Assembly: GCA_013398275.1 (NCBI GenBank)
Contig: VZSE01012472.1
Coordinates: 434,001 to 498,000 of the forward strand
Length of the DNA: 64,000 nt
Direction: 5' to 3'
Source: Promerops cafer
Taxonomy: Eukaryota; Chordata; Aves; Passeriformes; Nectariniidae
Position numbers and translations under genes: made by a program
Shown: piece after piece, positions 38,701-51,100 of the stretch
Numbering within the stretch: position 1 is the stretch's first letter
Layout: each line of letters opens with the position of its first letter
The notes under the pieces: generated by a model
Databases searched by the model: none
What the model saw: only the letters and a program-made list of their open reading frames with translations
What the model was told of the DNA's origin: nothing

Positions 38701-40255
38701 TGGGCAGTAGAGGTAGGTTTGAGGAAGGAGAGAGGTATTTTCTGTGAGATAGTCAAATAGAGCTGCTTTTTTATGGCTTTATAGTGGTGTCTTGTGCACG
38801 TAGAGCAGGAGGAATTCCCAGCAGTTATCTTGCTGCCATCTTTTCCCTTTAATTGCAGTTAGGGAGGGAGAAGAGAAAAGCAAAAAAAAAAAAAGCAGAT
38901 GTGTACAGGTGCTGCTTGAACAGGAAGATGGGCTGGTGTGGTTGCACAAGCACTTCTCATTTGCTGGGCTCTGCTGCTGCAGTGCAGAGAGAGGAATTTA
39001 CCTGGACATCTGATCTGCTGAGTGGGGCTTTTTGCTCACAGTGTCTTGCAGACTTGACTGTAACTGGGGGTTTTATAGAGCTCTGATGCACTGGGTAAGT
39101 GTAGGAGCTGGGCTGGGATTTGGCACTGATCCAGTCACCATTCTGTCTCTGCCCACCCCAGTGCTGGGGTTTGCCACGGAGGGGAGAGAGGAGGGACAGT
39201 GAGAAGTGTCTTGAAGCTATGACACTTCTCATCATTTCTCCTGGGGTGATGCAACTCATGCATGGAGGTAGAGTTTAATGGTGCTTAATGCTGCTTAAAT
39301 AAAAACTGCTCTGTGGGTTTTTCATTGCTTTTGTTTTGTTTTAAATTTTAAACAAATGGCTGTGTTTCTAGCTGACCTTTCAGCTCATTTGTTAGAATGC
39401 TGCATCTTGGAACAGCAAAAAGGCATCAATCCCAAAGGATCCTTACGTGCTCTGTATCTGCTGAGCCAAGTTTCAATTTGAAAGCTGTTGCAAATGGAGC
39501 TTGCCTAGTACCAAATCTCTTCCTCACATTGTTTACATAAATAGTTAATCTTTGGTACTTAGGGACTTTAATACCCTCTTGGAAGACAGTTCTGTGAAAA
39601 GATAAATTTCTGGTTTATGATCTCTTGTCCTAACGTTTCTCAGAACACAAAGGTCATCACATCTCTTAATGGTGAGGTTTTACAATATGCTTTTTTTATT
39701 CTTTCTTTGCAGGAAGGAAGTGGTATTAACTCGATTCTCTTGTCACAGTCCATGCCACAGCCTGAAAAAGTCTGCATTTCATTAAAATTTATTTGCAGGT
39801 TTAAACTGTTCTTGGCCAGTGTCTATATTTTCCAAGTTACTTCTGGAAACTTGTACATATGTGCAAGTTGAACTGAGTGTTAGAAACGAGCTAAGGCAAG
39901 GAATGGGAGTTGACACCTCCTTTTCTGGAGGGGTAAAATCACCAGTATCCCTCCTTCACACAGAGAGGTCAGGGAAGGGTGTCCATTGCAGCATCATGAT
40001 GTTATTCCAGCTGCTCCATCACCACCTTGTCCTGCACCAAGTCTTGGCTGTGTTGTGGCTGTAAGAAGGAGGGAATCTTTGAGTTTTGTATCTGTGCTCA
40101 TGATCCTTGTCCCAAGTTGCCTCTTCTGCCCAGCCCAGGGGCTCAGGTGAACTTTCTAGCAAATGGGGGATGAACACTTCTGCCTTCAGAAGAGCACTGA
40201 ACTCCCTCATCATGTTACTCATAGCATTAACCTCGTATTCATCAAAGCACAGCCT

Positions 40256-40588
40256 CATTGTGGCCTTCTAGTGCTTAAAGGGGGCTAACAAAAAAAAGGG
40301 AGAGTGTCTTTTTACATGGGCAGATAATCATTAGATAAGGGCTAACAGTTCTAAACTAAAGGATGAGAGATTTAGATTAGATGCTAGGGAGAAATTCTTT
40401 GCTCTGAGGATAGTGAGGTTACTGGCAGGGTGAAGCTGTGGCTCCCCCATCCCTGGAAGTGCTTAAGGCCACGTTGGATGGGGCTTGGAGCAGCCTGGGA
40501 TAGTGGGAGGTGTCTGCCCATGGCAGGGGGTGGGAATGAGAAGATGTCTAAGGTCCCTTCTGTCCCAAGCTGTTCTGTGATTCTGTGG
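40256..40588 (+). mobile_element. CR1 LINE 3' fragment
   Basis: Plus-orientation CR1 tail of about 330 bp. It begins with 'gtggccttctagtgcttaaa' and 'gggggctaac', passes through 'gatttagattagatgctagg', 'gaaattctttgctctgag' and 'ccatccctggaagtgctt', then 'cccatggcagggggtggga'. It ends in 'tgttctgtgattctgtgg', the CR1 terminal repeats. A long open frame on the opposite strand here is a by-product of the repeat. Confidence 0.94.
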
Positions 40589-43500
40589 TCCCTCATCTGA
40601 GGCTTATTGATCCAGAGGGCTGGGAGCAGGGCAAGTCCAACTCTCCTGTTTGTCCCCTGACTCGGTGTTTTCCTACTGACGTGCTGGAAAAAGTGCAGTG
40701 CTTGCAGAAAGCCCTGTAATCCTACCCCATCCAAAGACAGGAAAACCTTGTAAAACAAAGGAGCGATGAGAGAGCTCCTCTGTGTGTTGTGACAGGGTGT
40801 CAGTAATTTCCAGCCCAGCTGTGGAGAGGCTCTGTGTCTTCTGGCCCTGTTTTCCCTCACTGTGTGGCTGCAGGTATTATGTTAAATGCAGGTGTGCTGG
40901 GTGCAGCTCTGCTGGCCTCAGCTCCCAGCCAGCACCTTCCTTCTAAAAACGAGGTGCACTGACAGTGCAGCTGCACTGATGTAGTTTTAGGTGGTGTTTC
41001 GGTGTGGGGGTTGTGAGGGTTTTGAGGTTGAGTGTTGTTTTGGCTTGCTCAGGAAGAGCTTTCTGAGGTGGTGAGGAAAGTTGAGGTGTATCAAGAAAGG
41101 AAAGGACTAGTCACAGCCTGGTAAACCAGAGTGGTTATCAAATTCTTGTGCACCTCCACTGCAAAGCAGGTCTTTTTGTCTGGGATGTGTGCTGTGAGAG
41201 GTTTGCTTCATGGAAGAAATGCTCCTTCAGAGAGGAAGCACAGGCATACTTAAGAAGAAATAATTAGCAGGATTTAATTAACTTTATAATTAGTTAAAGC
41301 AGGATCAGGGCAAGATTTATCGGATTTTTTTCTTGCTCATATGATGTTTGTCCCTAAACTCTTGTCTCTCATCTAAATCACTGATCGAGTAAGCAGTTGA
41401 GCCATAATAATTTTTGCTTAGGACTCAGAAAAATAACAGAAATGCACCATTATTGGAGAAACCACATCTCTATTTTTATAATCTGCTCTGGGAAGTCTGC
41501 ACTCTGTGTTTCCAGGAAGGAGACTCACCCCATGATGCCCTTTCCAGTCCGGGTGCTGCCAGCAAGAGCTGCCAGTTGCAGAGCTGGCAGCAAGAATTGG
41601 AAAGGTGTGGGTGGGTTTCTTTGTCCCATGTGAACTAATGCTGATGTCAGGCTGAGGGAGATGGGTCAGTGGCTGGAGGTGCTGCAGTTCAGGGACTGCA
41701 GTAAGACCCATGTGGATGTCTCGAAGAGAAAAGACTGCTTGTTTTAATCAGAAGATTTAAACCTAAAACTAACAGAAAATAACTCCTCAACCCTGCCTGG
41801 ACCTCCTTGGTAGCTTCTGATGCTTAAAAAGGTCTGATTGCTCATCAAAGGCTTGTTCAGAAGTCCTGAGGTGTGGGTGATGTGTGCAATGGAAGCACAG
41901 ATAAAGAGCTCTGTGTTTTCCTCCCCCACCATCCACACCTTCACCACACGGCACGTGTGCAGCTGCTTCTTCATGAAACCAAAGGGTATTCCTCGGTGAA
42001 GTGGTTTTCTGCAATTACTTTGTGTTCGACATTTTCACTTCTGCTTAAAACGTGTCACTTCCTGCGCGTGCTGCTGGCACAGGGGTGGGTGTTCAGCCCG
42101 GCCTATCTGGGGACACAGGATGGAGAAGGTCTTTTGGGCTCACTAAGTGGAGTGCTGGGATGGTGTGGAGGGACCTGCAGCATGGCTCATCGGGTGTTCT
42201 GATAGCTGTGATGTCGTGGAGCGCGTCGAGAAAAATCTGGGCAGGCAGAGGAAACTTCTTTCTTGTGGGTTGGAAGCTGGTTTTGGGGTAAGGTCAGGTC
42301 AGTCAGACCCATGGGTGGCTGTTGAAACACAAATGTTTCAATAGAAGACCAGGCCCCTTCATGTGGTTTCTGTGACGCCTGCGGCCAGAGCCAGCACGTC
42401 TCGGTTGCGTGTGTCCTGCAGGGAGCCGTCATCCTCCGCGATGGCCCCTCCATAACCCCGCGTCCTCTTTTCCAAGGAAAGAAGGGTTGCATGCACACAA
42501 ACCAAAGGAGGAAGGACTGGAGATGAGTGTGTGAGCTGAGGCAGGCCAGCGACACCTCCCACCGCCCTTTGGGCAGAGTGCTAAACTGCAGCACTAAAGG
42601 GGCACTCACATCCATCCATGATATTGGCGAAAATCCCTTCTGGACAGCCCAATTCCCTGGTGCTGGCGGAGCTGGGGACCACCTGGAGCTCGTGGCATCT
42701 CCTCAGGGCACATCCCTCTCTCTTACCAAGCGTTTCTCCCTCCCTGTGGAGAGACCCAGGAGAGGACCAGCAACGTGTTTGACAGAACTGTTGGCCAACA
42801 AGTGCGGTCTATTGTTAGCATCGCCTCGTCCTCCTCGGTACCGCCAGGTTCAGAGGGCAAATCGCTCAAAGCAGCTGGGACACGACTGCTGGCTTGTGAG
42901 GAATGATGTAATTACATCTCCCTCTGCGGGGAGGTGAACAGAGAGGCCTTTGGAGGCACTGGGCTGGGGCGTTGGAGGGAGAGGGCTGCCTCAGGTTACT
43001 TCAGGTCAGGATACTGTCAAAATCCATCAAAGGCACTCCCAGGAGAGTCGGCAGCCGACGTGCACAATGCAGGCTTTATGCCACCGGTGGTGGAGCTGAG
43101 TTATAGGCATCTGGGCTTTAGAGGACTTCAATAAAATGTTGCTTTTCTTTGTTTTTTTTTTCCCCCACCTTCTCCTGCTGCTGTGTGAATTAAGGCTCTT
43201 TGGCTCATCGAGTTTAAAGGAATTAGAGCAGCTGACGTTGATATCGTCGTTGCAAGTTCATAGGCTCGCTTTTGGATGTGAGAACCTGGGCAGCCCTCGA
43301 GACATCCCCAGGGAATCAGGATCTGGCAAACACAGCTGCCTTGTTTAGTAACCAGGCCCAGTTGCCCAGAAAATGAACATCTTCACCTGCTGTGCATGAG
43401 TGAAGTGCTTTTCTTGGGGTTGCTTTTTTTTTTTTTTTTAGTTTATTTATTTTTTTATAGTTATAAGGATGCTTCCTGTTCTAGCCTGAGATGTGTGTCT

Positions 43501-44561
43501 TATTTTGACCTATGGATGGAGCAGAGCACCTGCTGCCCAATCCAAAGGGAATGAGTGCTGAACTGCAGCTAAAGCCATGAACTTTTGTGTTAAACACAGA
43601 TTCCTTCATGGCTGTGATTCCAAAGACAGCGTAGGCATTGCCACCTCCTAAGGATTTAGTTTCTCTTATGAGCCTTTATAGGAATGAGGCTTTGGCTGTA
43701 GCCAGTGGACTTTATTTGTTTTTTTAATGGTCCATTTACCTCAGCAGTAATCCTTCACAACTTGCTTCCCATCTGTGCTGCCATACCTTGTTTTTGCCAC
43801 TTGCAAGATCTATTTGATACTCTGTGAATGCAGATGTGGGAGTTGTCCCACAGAAGAGGATTTTTGGTCTTCATCCGTCTGGAGTTGCAGAGATGGGTGG
43901 TGGAAAATGGATGTTAAAGCAGCTCACATGCCACCACACTGCTGTGAGTCAGCTGGACCTGAAGCAGATTTTAAGTAATGATGTAGTGTGAGCAATGCTG
44001 AGCATTTTTAATTTCCTTTTGTATTTAAAAAGGCTGCAGGATTTTGCCTAGGGTCCACAATTAAAATGATTTGATTCTGTGTACACATGGAGATTTGTTC
44101 ATTTGATTTATTACTGTGTCAGTCTATTTAAATGGAGGGAACCACTTTTAAAGCATTTTGTTTTTAATTTTTAATGCTGTTGCTTGTGTTGCACTCCTTT
44201 GGAGAACAGAAATGCCTTAGTCATTCCAGTGTTTTCAATTTTCTGATGGGGCTGGATGAACTACAGAGATGTCTGGTCTAAACTAAGACTTTGAAAGGCC
44301 GAGATGCCTTTTTATTACAAGGTCTTTCCAGAACAAAATATCTGAAATCCAGCTGTGGGTTTAGAGGATGTCCATCAACTGTACTTGTTTTGGAGCTTGT
44401 GTCCATGTGAAAATGCCGAGGGATTTGTGCAAGTTCCCTCTGTTTGGCTGATCTAGGTCAGATCCTCATTTGGAGAGCCCGGGGATGCCCTGGATGGATT
44501 TGGGAGGTGCCATGAATGCAACAGCTCCATCGCAGGATGTTTAGTGACTAATACACTGAGA

Positions 44562-44728
44562 CTTGCCCGGGGAAGTGGTGGAATCACCATTCCTGGAAGA
44601 GTTCAAAATGTGTGTGGATGTGGCACTTGGGGACAGGGGTTAGTGGTGGGCATGGCAGTGCTGGGGTAATGATTGGACTCCGTGATCTTAGAGGTCTTTT
44701 CCAACCTGAATGATTCCGTGATTCTGTT
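44562..44728 (+). mobile_element. CR1 LINE 3' fragment, different subfamily
   Basis: The tail has 'cggggaagtggtggaatcac', 'ctggaagagttcaaaatg' and 'gtgtggatgtggcacttg', then 'ttggactccgtgatctta', 'gaggtcttttccaacc' and terminal 'gattccgtgattctgtt'. This wording differs from the copies at 8193 and 40256, so it belongs to another CR1 subfamily. It is in plus orientation. Confidence 0.92.
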
Positions 44729-46429
44729 ACAATTTTCTTTGTCAGATGAAGCTTGTATGGTTCGTCTAGCCACTGATCAAAATCTCCTGAGTCTAAAACT
44801 TGAAGTATCTTTAGCCTGAATTTATTCTAGTACTCCACTTACATCCAGGCTTCATCTGGTTCTGCATTTCTCATTATATTAAACATTTTCCAAACTTTTC
44901 TGATAAAGAGATCTGAAATAGTAGGTGGGGAAAGAAGGGTAGGGAAAGCTGGCATGTTTCTGAAATCTTTGGAGGTATTCAAACTAAACAGAAATGTGAT
45001 CGATCCAGAAGCTATTTTGCCTATTCCTTGTGTCTTCTTTTGGAGCTTTTAAAGCTCCTTGAATTATTCCTTCAAATATCCCTGCCCAGAAATGTGCATT
45101 TTACATTTCCTTTAATCCTATTCAACAGCGTGCTACACTGTGTATGAATCATCTGACTGGAGCAAATCTGGTGGATTTGGTTCAATAATCCTTCTTTCTG
45201 GATCACTGCCTTTCTGGGTCCCTGGAAAAAAGAAGAGATTTGCCACGTCTTGTGTCAGAGAGTGGCTTGTGCTGTCTGACAGGAGGGTGGCAGAGCATCG
45301 GGGGCTCCAGCTGCGTCTTGTGTGGACAAGCTTAAATCTACTTTTAAGTGCAATGGATAAACTTTGGGAAGCAGGTGGGGGGAGAGGAAGGCTGTGTCTA
45401 TTTGGGAATCTAAACTAAGTGTTTTCAGATGTTGAGGTTCAAAAACCAAGTTTTTTGGGGGGTGGGGAGAAGCAGGGTGGCTTCAGTTTGCAGTTTGGTG
45501 GTGGACTGTGTGATGGAACCTCATCGTCCAGTCACCTCCAGCAGAGCCCTGCTTTGCTGGAGTCTGTGCCTGTGCTGATCCAGGGTTTCCATATTCCTGG
45601 ATGATGTGTTGAGGTGACACCAGGTGACAGACAAGGTTCTGATCCTCATGCCACTGTGGACAGACTCAGTGAGCATGGCCAGGCAGGGCAGATCCTGATA
45701 ATAAGCAAATTCCTGAACTCAACAGGGTGTTGTAGAAACATCTGTATTGCAACTACAGCACCTTCTCCTCAGAAATATCTGGCTGAGTACAAAGAGGAGG
45801 CACATTCTTGCATTGATTAGATTAGTGCAGATATCCAAATGTTTCCAGCAGTACAGGAAATGGTCTTTGTGCTGCTTGAGCTCAAACAGATATGGGCTCG
45901 AGTTTCCGCTTTGCCTCAACGCCCTCCAACACATGTATTGGGGTTTTTCCCTCCCCTCTTTGCCTCCCCCACTCTGTAACCTCCTGGATCTTTGATGTGG
46001 TGATGACTAAATGGCCCAACAACACTTGACAGAAATTGTAAGAGAGCAGCTTTGCCATCAGAGTATAAAAGACACACGATCTGAAAGCTTTTGAGTGAAT
46101 TTGCTGCAGAGCGCCCTGCGAATGCACCCAGTACCAAAATATATTTTATAAGTGCAGTGAGTGTGTGCAATATTTGCTAGACAATAGATCCCAGCAGGCT
46201 TGGTAAAGAGATCTGTATTTCTGCCTGGGTACAAAAATCTCATGGAGGCTCTAGGGTTAGCCCCCACTTCTTGTAGTGGTAGAGATGCCAGACAGATCCT
46301 TGGAGTGACTGTGCCCATGTTGTGTGTGTTTGTCAGTCACGTTTTTGTTTAGTTTAAATGGTTTATTTATTTAAATTTATTGATTTGCTGCTGTCTAGTC
46401 CTTTGCTAATTGTGACCCTTCCTGTGCAG

Positions 46430-46489
46430 CTCCCTGCCGTCCCTGCAGTGACACTGAGGTCCTCCTGGCTGTCTGCACTAGTGATTTTG
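46430..46489 (+). CDS. METRNL: METRNL exon 3 (60-bp microexon-like, CxxC segment)
   Basis: This very short exon adds 19 full codons, PCRPCSDTEVLLAVCTSDF, flanked by two split codons. Its first two bases (CT) complete an Ala codon with the last G of exon 2, and its last G begins a Val codon finished in exon 4, so both introns are phase 1. The acceptor is CCTTCCTGTGCAG and the donor GTGAGT starts at 46490. The peptide is essentially identical to the human APCRPCSDTEVLLAVCTSDF segment, which carries three of the ten conserved cysteines, including a C-R-P-C pair. Because both introns are phase 1 and the exon is 60 bp, skipping would keep the reading frame and remove 20 residues. Confidence 0.96.
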
Positions 46490-47157
46490 GTGAGTTGCTG
46501 TCTCCCCGTCCCTTCTCCTCCCATAAACACCAACAGACACCTCCTCACACCCGGCAGCCTCCACCAGCAGTAAATGTGGTCTCAGGGTGCTGGGCACATG
46601 GAGAGGTCTGAGCACCTCAGACCTGTCTGCCCAGCACCTCCCCAAGGTGGAAAGAGTGACACAGCAACCATGGTAGAAGGTCAAGGATTTGGGTGCATCT
46701 AGGAGAGGCCATTACTTGTTGCCCTGCACTGTTGGTCGATCTGACAAAAGACCAAAAGTTTCACTAATTGTCCATGCTTCCCTTTTTAAAAGGGAAATTA
46801 GCATTAGCTGTATCTGGGATGGCTGAAGAACAGAAAGTACATTGTCAGGGAGCATTTAGCACGTATCTTCTTGTTAGAATTCTTCATGATTAATGCTATT
46901 TTTCTGATGTAATTATTTTTCTGTTTACATTTAATATGTGGGTGCCCTTTGCTGGACAGAGTACAAATATAAACTATGAAAAATGCAAATATATACTGGA
47001 GGTTACTGGATAATCTTAACTCTCAGAATAACAAAGGACCCAAACTTGGGCTGCTGTAGTGAAGTCAGTTCCCCTGGTTGCACAGGCCTGAGTTTGGACC
47101 AGGGTCTTCCAAAGCATTTTTGAGTAATTAATCCTTAAAACCTTTTTCTGTTTCCAG
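46490..47157 (+). other. METRNL: METRNL intron 3 (668 bp)
   Basis: Short intron with donor GTGAGT and acceptor TTTTTCTGTTTCCAG. Nothing else recognised in it. Confidence 0.85.
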
Positions 47158-47474
47158 TGATCAGAGGCTCCATTCAAAACGTAACGAACGAGGCAGAAGA
47201 GCAAGAATCCATAATTCATGTTGGTGTCAACAAACTGTACAGGCAGAAGAGCAAAGTCTTTCAGCTGACAGGGGAGAGTGGGAACTGGAGAGGACAAATA
47301 AAGACCTTGCTCGAGTGTGGGGTGAAGCCAGGAGATGGAGACTTCCTTTTCACGGGACGTATGCACTTTGGGGAGGCCAGGTTAGGCTGTGCCCCTCGTT
47401 TTAAAGACTTCCAAAGGATGTACAAAGAGGCAAAAGACAAAGGGCTAAACCCATGTGAGATTGGCCCAGATTGA
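47158..47474 (+). CDS. METRNL: METRNL exon 4 (C-terminal exon with stop codon)
   Basis: The terminal exon completes the split Val codon and encodes 104 further residues, starting IRGSIQNVTNEAEEQES and ending DKGLNPCEIGPD, then TGA at 47472-47474. Landmarks of the meteorin-like C-terminal, netrin-like half are LYRQKSKVFQL, TLLECGVKPGDGDFLFTG and MHFGEARLGCAPRFKDFQRM. Three cysteines (LEC, LGC, NPC) bring the visible total to nine; the tenth is expected in exon 1. Exons 2-4 together give 255 residues, close to the mature human protein. N-V-T near the exon start is a standard N-glycosylation sequon; the human sequence, as I remember it, has Q-V-T there. No frameshift or internal stop was seen, so the gene appears functional. 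Confidence 0.97.
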
Positions 47475-48105
47475 AACCCCCCGTCTGGCCGAAGATCGCT
47501 TTTAGCATTCGGCCAGGAACGTTTCCTGGCTGCAGTGGAAACTCTGAACAAACCTGGTAACTGAGGCTGGACAGACCTGGAGGCTGAGACCCCACAGCCT
47601 GCGGTGCTCACAGGCCCATGGAAGCAACAGAGGTACGAGCTCAGAGGGCTGCCAAGCAAGAAAGGCTGGATTTTTAACCAATCTTGTCCTTATGAATTAA
47701 GTTATTATATTTTTTTAGTGACTTCCTTAGGAAAACAAACAAAGAAAACTCCCATGTCTTAATAAAAGAAAAACCCAAATGAAAGCCAAGATGCCTTTGT
47801 ATCTTTTTAATACTAATTTTTAAAAATGTCTTAAGCTGATGTAGCATTTGGTATGGCGTATTCTGTATAAATGGCCAAGAATGTGATAGAGCACGGTAAA
47901 ACATCTTAACATTGATGCTTTGTAAAAAGCTTGGTGTACAATTCAAAGTTGTTTCTTATGACAGAAATTTATGGAGCCAAACTCTTATGCGTGTGTGTTG
48001 GTTTTTTTTATTTGAAAGAATGTACAATTGCCGCCTGCAATTTTTTGTCCAGGCTGGCAAATTCTTTCCATTCCAGAGAAATAAAGGTCCCTGGATTTGA
48101 CACAT
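47475..48105 (+). other. METRNL: METRNL 3' UTR (approximate end)
   Basis: Sequence after the stop codon. AATAAA occurs at 47761-47766 and again at 48080-48085. The second is followed by a T-rich stretch (48119-48136), a plausible downstream element, so it is the likelier main site. Two further AATAAA hexamers at 48478-48483 and 48682-48687 could extend the transcript. The true end cannot be fixed without transcript data. Confidence 0.6.
48080..48085 (+). terminator. Candidate METRNL polyadenylation signal
   Basis: AATAAA about 600 bp after the stop codon with a T-rich tract downstream. AATAAA at 47761 is a possible proximal alternative. Confidence 0.55.
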
Positions 48106-51100
48106 GCTGTTTAAAATCTTCATTTTTTTTTTTCTTCTTAGGGCCAATCTCAGCTAGTCCAGATGTGCTCATAGATCAGTTCTGGGCTGCTCTCTTATTT
48201 TGTGGCTTCACTGAGCAGAACCAGAGTTCCTGTGAGGCATTGGGAACCACAGTGTTTTTCAAAGGGGAAGCAAGAGCTATTTTTGGAGATTTTTAGACGT
48301 GTGCAGGCGAGGCTTTAAGTGTTCTCTCTGATGCCAGCAGCGTTATTTTGGGACCAGCTCCAAAGGCAGGCTGCCCCTTCCTGTGTAAGCTTTTAAGTGT
48401 GCTGGCTGGTAGCTTGGCATGAGGTGACTGTTGAGGCCTGTGAGTCCTGGGGGACACGACCAGGCCACCTTGTGAAAAATAAACACTTGAATCAGATGTG
48501 CCACCTCTGCCCACCTTGGAGGAGGTACAGGAGCTCTCCCCTCTCTTCAGGCCTGCTGTTCTCCATAGCCTCCAATGCATCACTGATGGTGCCTTCACAA
48601 GGATTTTAATCTCTTGCCCGTGTTCATTCTTCAGCATTCTCCACTGCTCCAACTTTTATTTTAGGCCATCAGGTTCTTTTAAATAAAAGGTTTCTACTCA
48701 GTGTCGCTTTCTACCTGATCCCTCACCTCTCCTTCGTGTGACTTGGTTCTGAGGCTTGGGGAGGGCAGCTCAGGGGATGGTCTTGGGTGGGTGCAGGAGG
48801 TTCTGAGATGGATGGTAAGGAGATGTCCCATGACCCTTATCAGGGGTAAAAGCCCCAGGGTTGTACCAAAATACCGGCCTGAAGCAAAACCAAAATCCCT
48901 CTGCAAGTGTTTCTGTGAACTCCTCTCAGCAGGATTCATTCTGTGGGCCAGTGGGAGAAGAAGAGTTTCTTTCAGCTGTGTTAAGGTGATCCTAAGAGGC
49001 TCCAGGGCACTGTGATTGCTTCTGCAAAGGCCTCTAAACCCCATCTAGCACCCACCTATTTGCTGCTTTGACCCCAGCTGCTTTCCAGCCTCCTGTAGGC
49101 CAAAGCCCCAAACCCAGCACCCTGTTCTGTGCGGTCCGAGGTTCCCTCCAGCCTGCTTGGAATTTTGAGAGAAATGGGCCAGGACCAGTAGAGGGGTAAA
49201 ATGGTTCACTCCAACCTTGCCCTGTGGCCTTGCTTCCACTTTGGGGATCTCAACCCAGCCTTTTTCAGGCTTTTAAAAAAGTGATTTAGCACTGAGATAA
49301 CTCCCGAGCACAACTGAGTGGGCGTTTCAGAAGCCCTGTACCTCACCTCTCCTCTCCTGTTGTGCTTCATGAGCTTTTTCCAGCACAGAGTGACTGCTGG
49401 CAGGATGAGAAGAGAAGAACAATATGTTCCTGGAATTGTCTCCAACCTGCCCACTCTCATCTTCCTCTGCAAGGCTGCGGGAGCAAGGGGAAGAGGCTGA
49501 ATTAAGTGTTCAGCCAGTATTTTATGAGGACAGTGCAAGCAAAATACAAACAGTTGAGGAGGCTTTGGCCCTGGAGCTCCACCTTTGGCTGCAGTTCAAT
49601 TTTTATGGCAGTGTAAGTTGTTTGTAGACTTTTTTTTTTTTAAATACCCTTTGCACCCTGTGCTTTGTACAGAGGGAGGTTAACACAAGGATTTCACTGA
49701 CTGGCCTAAAATCCAGTTCCCAAATGCTCGCCCTTAAGTCTTTGAAACATGATTATGGCTTGGTTTGTCTGGCAGCAGAGTCAGGGATGGAAAGGATGGA
49801 TTAAAAATGGCTGTCTTTGCTCACATGTGCTGACTCCACTCTGTAATGAGAAGCAAATGACATATTGAGGCAGTGTCATGGGAGGACATGCTTGTTGCCA
49901 CCTAATGAAAGGCCTTGGCTGAAGGTGACTCAGGACAGAGGTGGAGCAGGTGCTTGCAAAGCATTGATCTTCTTACCACTGCAGCTCTCTGAAGATGAAG
50001 GGCTTCCTCTTGATACCTGATTAGCATAATGGAGTTCCTCTTAAAAGCAACAGGCTGACTTATCTGTTCCTTAGGAAGCAGAACTAATGAACTTGAATTG
50101 CCTCTGTAAGAGCCCCCTCCAGTTGGGCAACACTACCCCTAAATAGGCACAAGGCATGTGCTGTGCTCTTGTGTCTGAGCTCTGGCAAGCGTGGGGTTTG
50201 CGTTGTTGGTGAAAACAATTTCCATGGCAACCCTCAATTTCTCTGACTTTCCATGAGCCCAGTGGTGAACTAAATCACCTCCCGGGTATGAGCCACGCAG
50301 AGCTTGCTGTGGTGACAAATAGGTGGGTTGGGAAACTTGTGTGGGTGTCTACAGGTCCTGTTTGAGGTTTATCAGGTGCTGCTTGACTGGGGGAAAACTT
50401 GTCCTTCTTCATCCTGTGGGGAGACAGGGTCATCTCTTCTCCAAACACCACGACTTCAGTGCCTGCGGGGAGGGAAGCAGGGTCACTGTGCTTGGTTTGC
50501 TGACAGCCAGGCCAGAGGAGCATGAGAGGATCACCTGCTTGCTTCCCATTCAGGAAGAACAGGCCATTTTCCCCCTGCTATGCTGATATACTTTGATTCT
50601 GGCATGTGAGGCACGGCCAGGCTGCAGGGAGGTGTGATGGTCACAGTTTGTCCCCAGTGATGTCCCAACCCACCTTCAGGCCAGCTGGCTGTGAGATCAG
50701 AGCTGCTTGTAGATACCTTTGCACCAAACTCTTTGCTGGTGTTGCCACCTTCTCCCAGCTCTGCTGTCTCACTCCCTTGGGTGATCCCAGTTTTCCTTCT
50801 GGGAAGCATCAGGCGTTGCTTTATCTCCAGCAAGCTGCTGGTCTCTCCTCCTGATAAAAGTTCTTGCCATCAGCGTGGCTCAACCTTTTCTGGAGGAGGG
50901 GACTGCCCTGATTTATCCCTGTGCTGGGCCATGCTGTCGCCTGGTCCTCTGTGGAACTGAGGACCTCATCCAAGGACACACGTGGGCTCTGGGGGAGGAC
51001 GCTTTGGCCATATTCAAGCTAAATAATAGCCAAGCTGTTTGCACCTTGAACACCAGCATCGGTGATTTCTTCAGCACAGACCTTGGTGCTGTGCTGCTTG

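Larger units (their letters stand above)
29953..46429 (+). other. METRNL: METRNL intron 2 (16.5 kb)
   Basis: A long intron with donor GTGAGT and acceptor CCTGTGCAG. It contains four CR1 fragments (listed separately), a long T tract at 30432-30477 and a T-rich run near 43426-43439. Apart from these I see no exon. A moderately AT-rich block at about 33240-33450 contains several TAAT and ATTA cores and could be an intronic regulatory element, without proof. Confidence 0.7.

Noticed and set aside
40384..40860. 158-codon minus-strand open frame
   Set aside because: It largely reads the opposite strand of a CR1 tail; no known domain.
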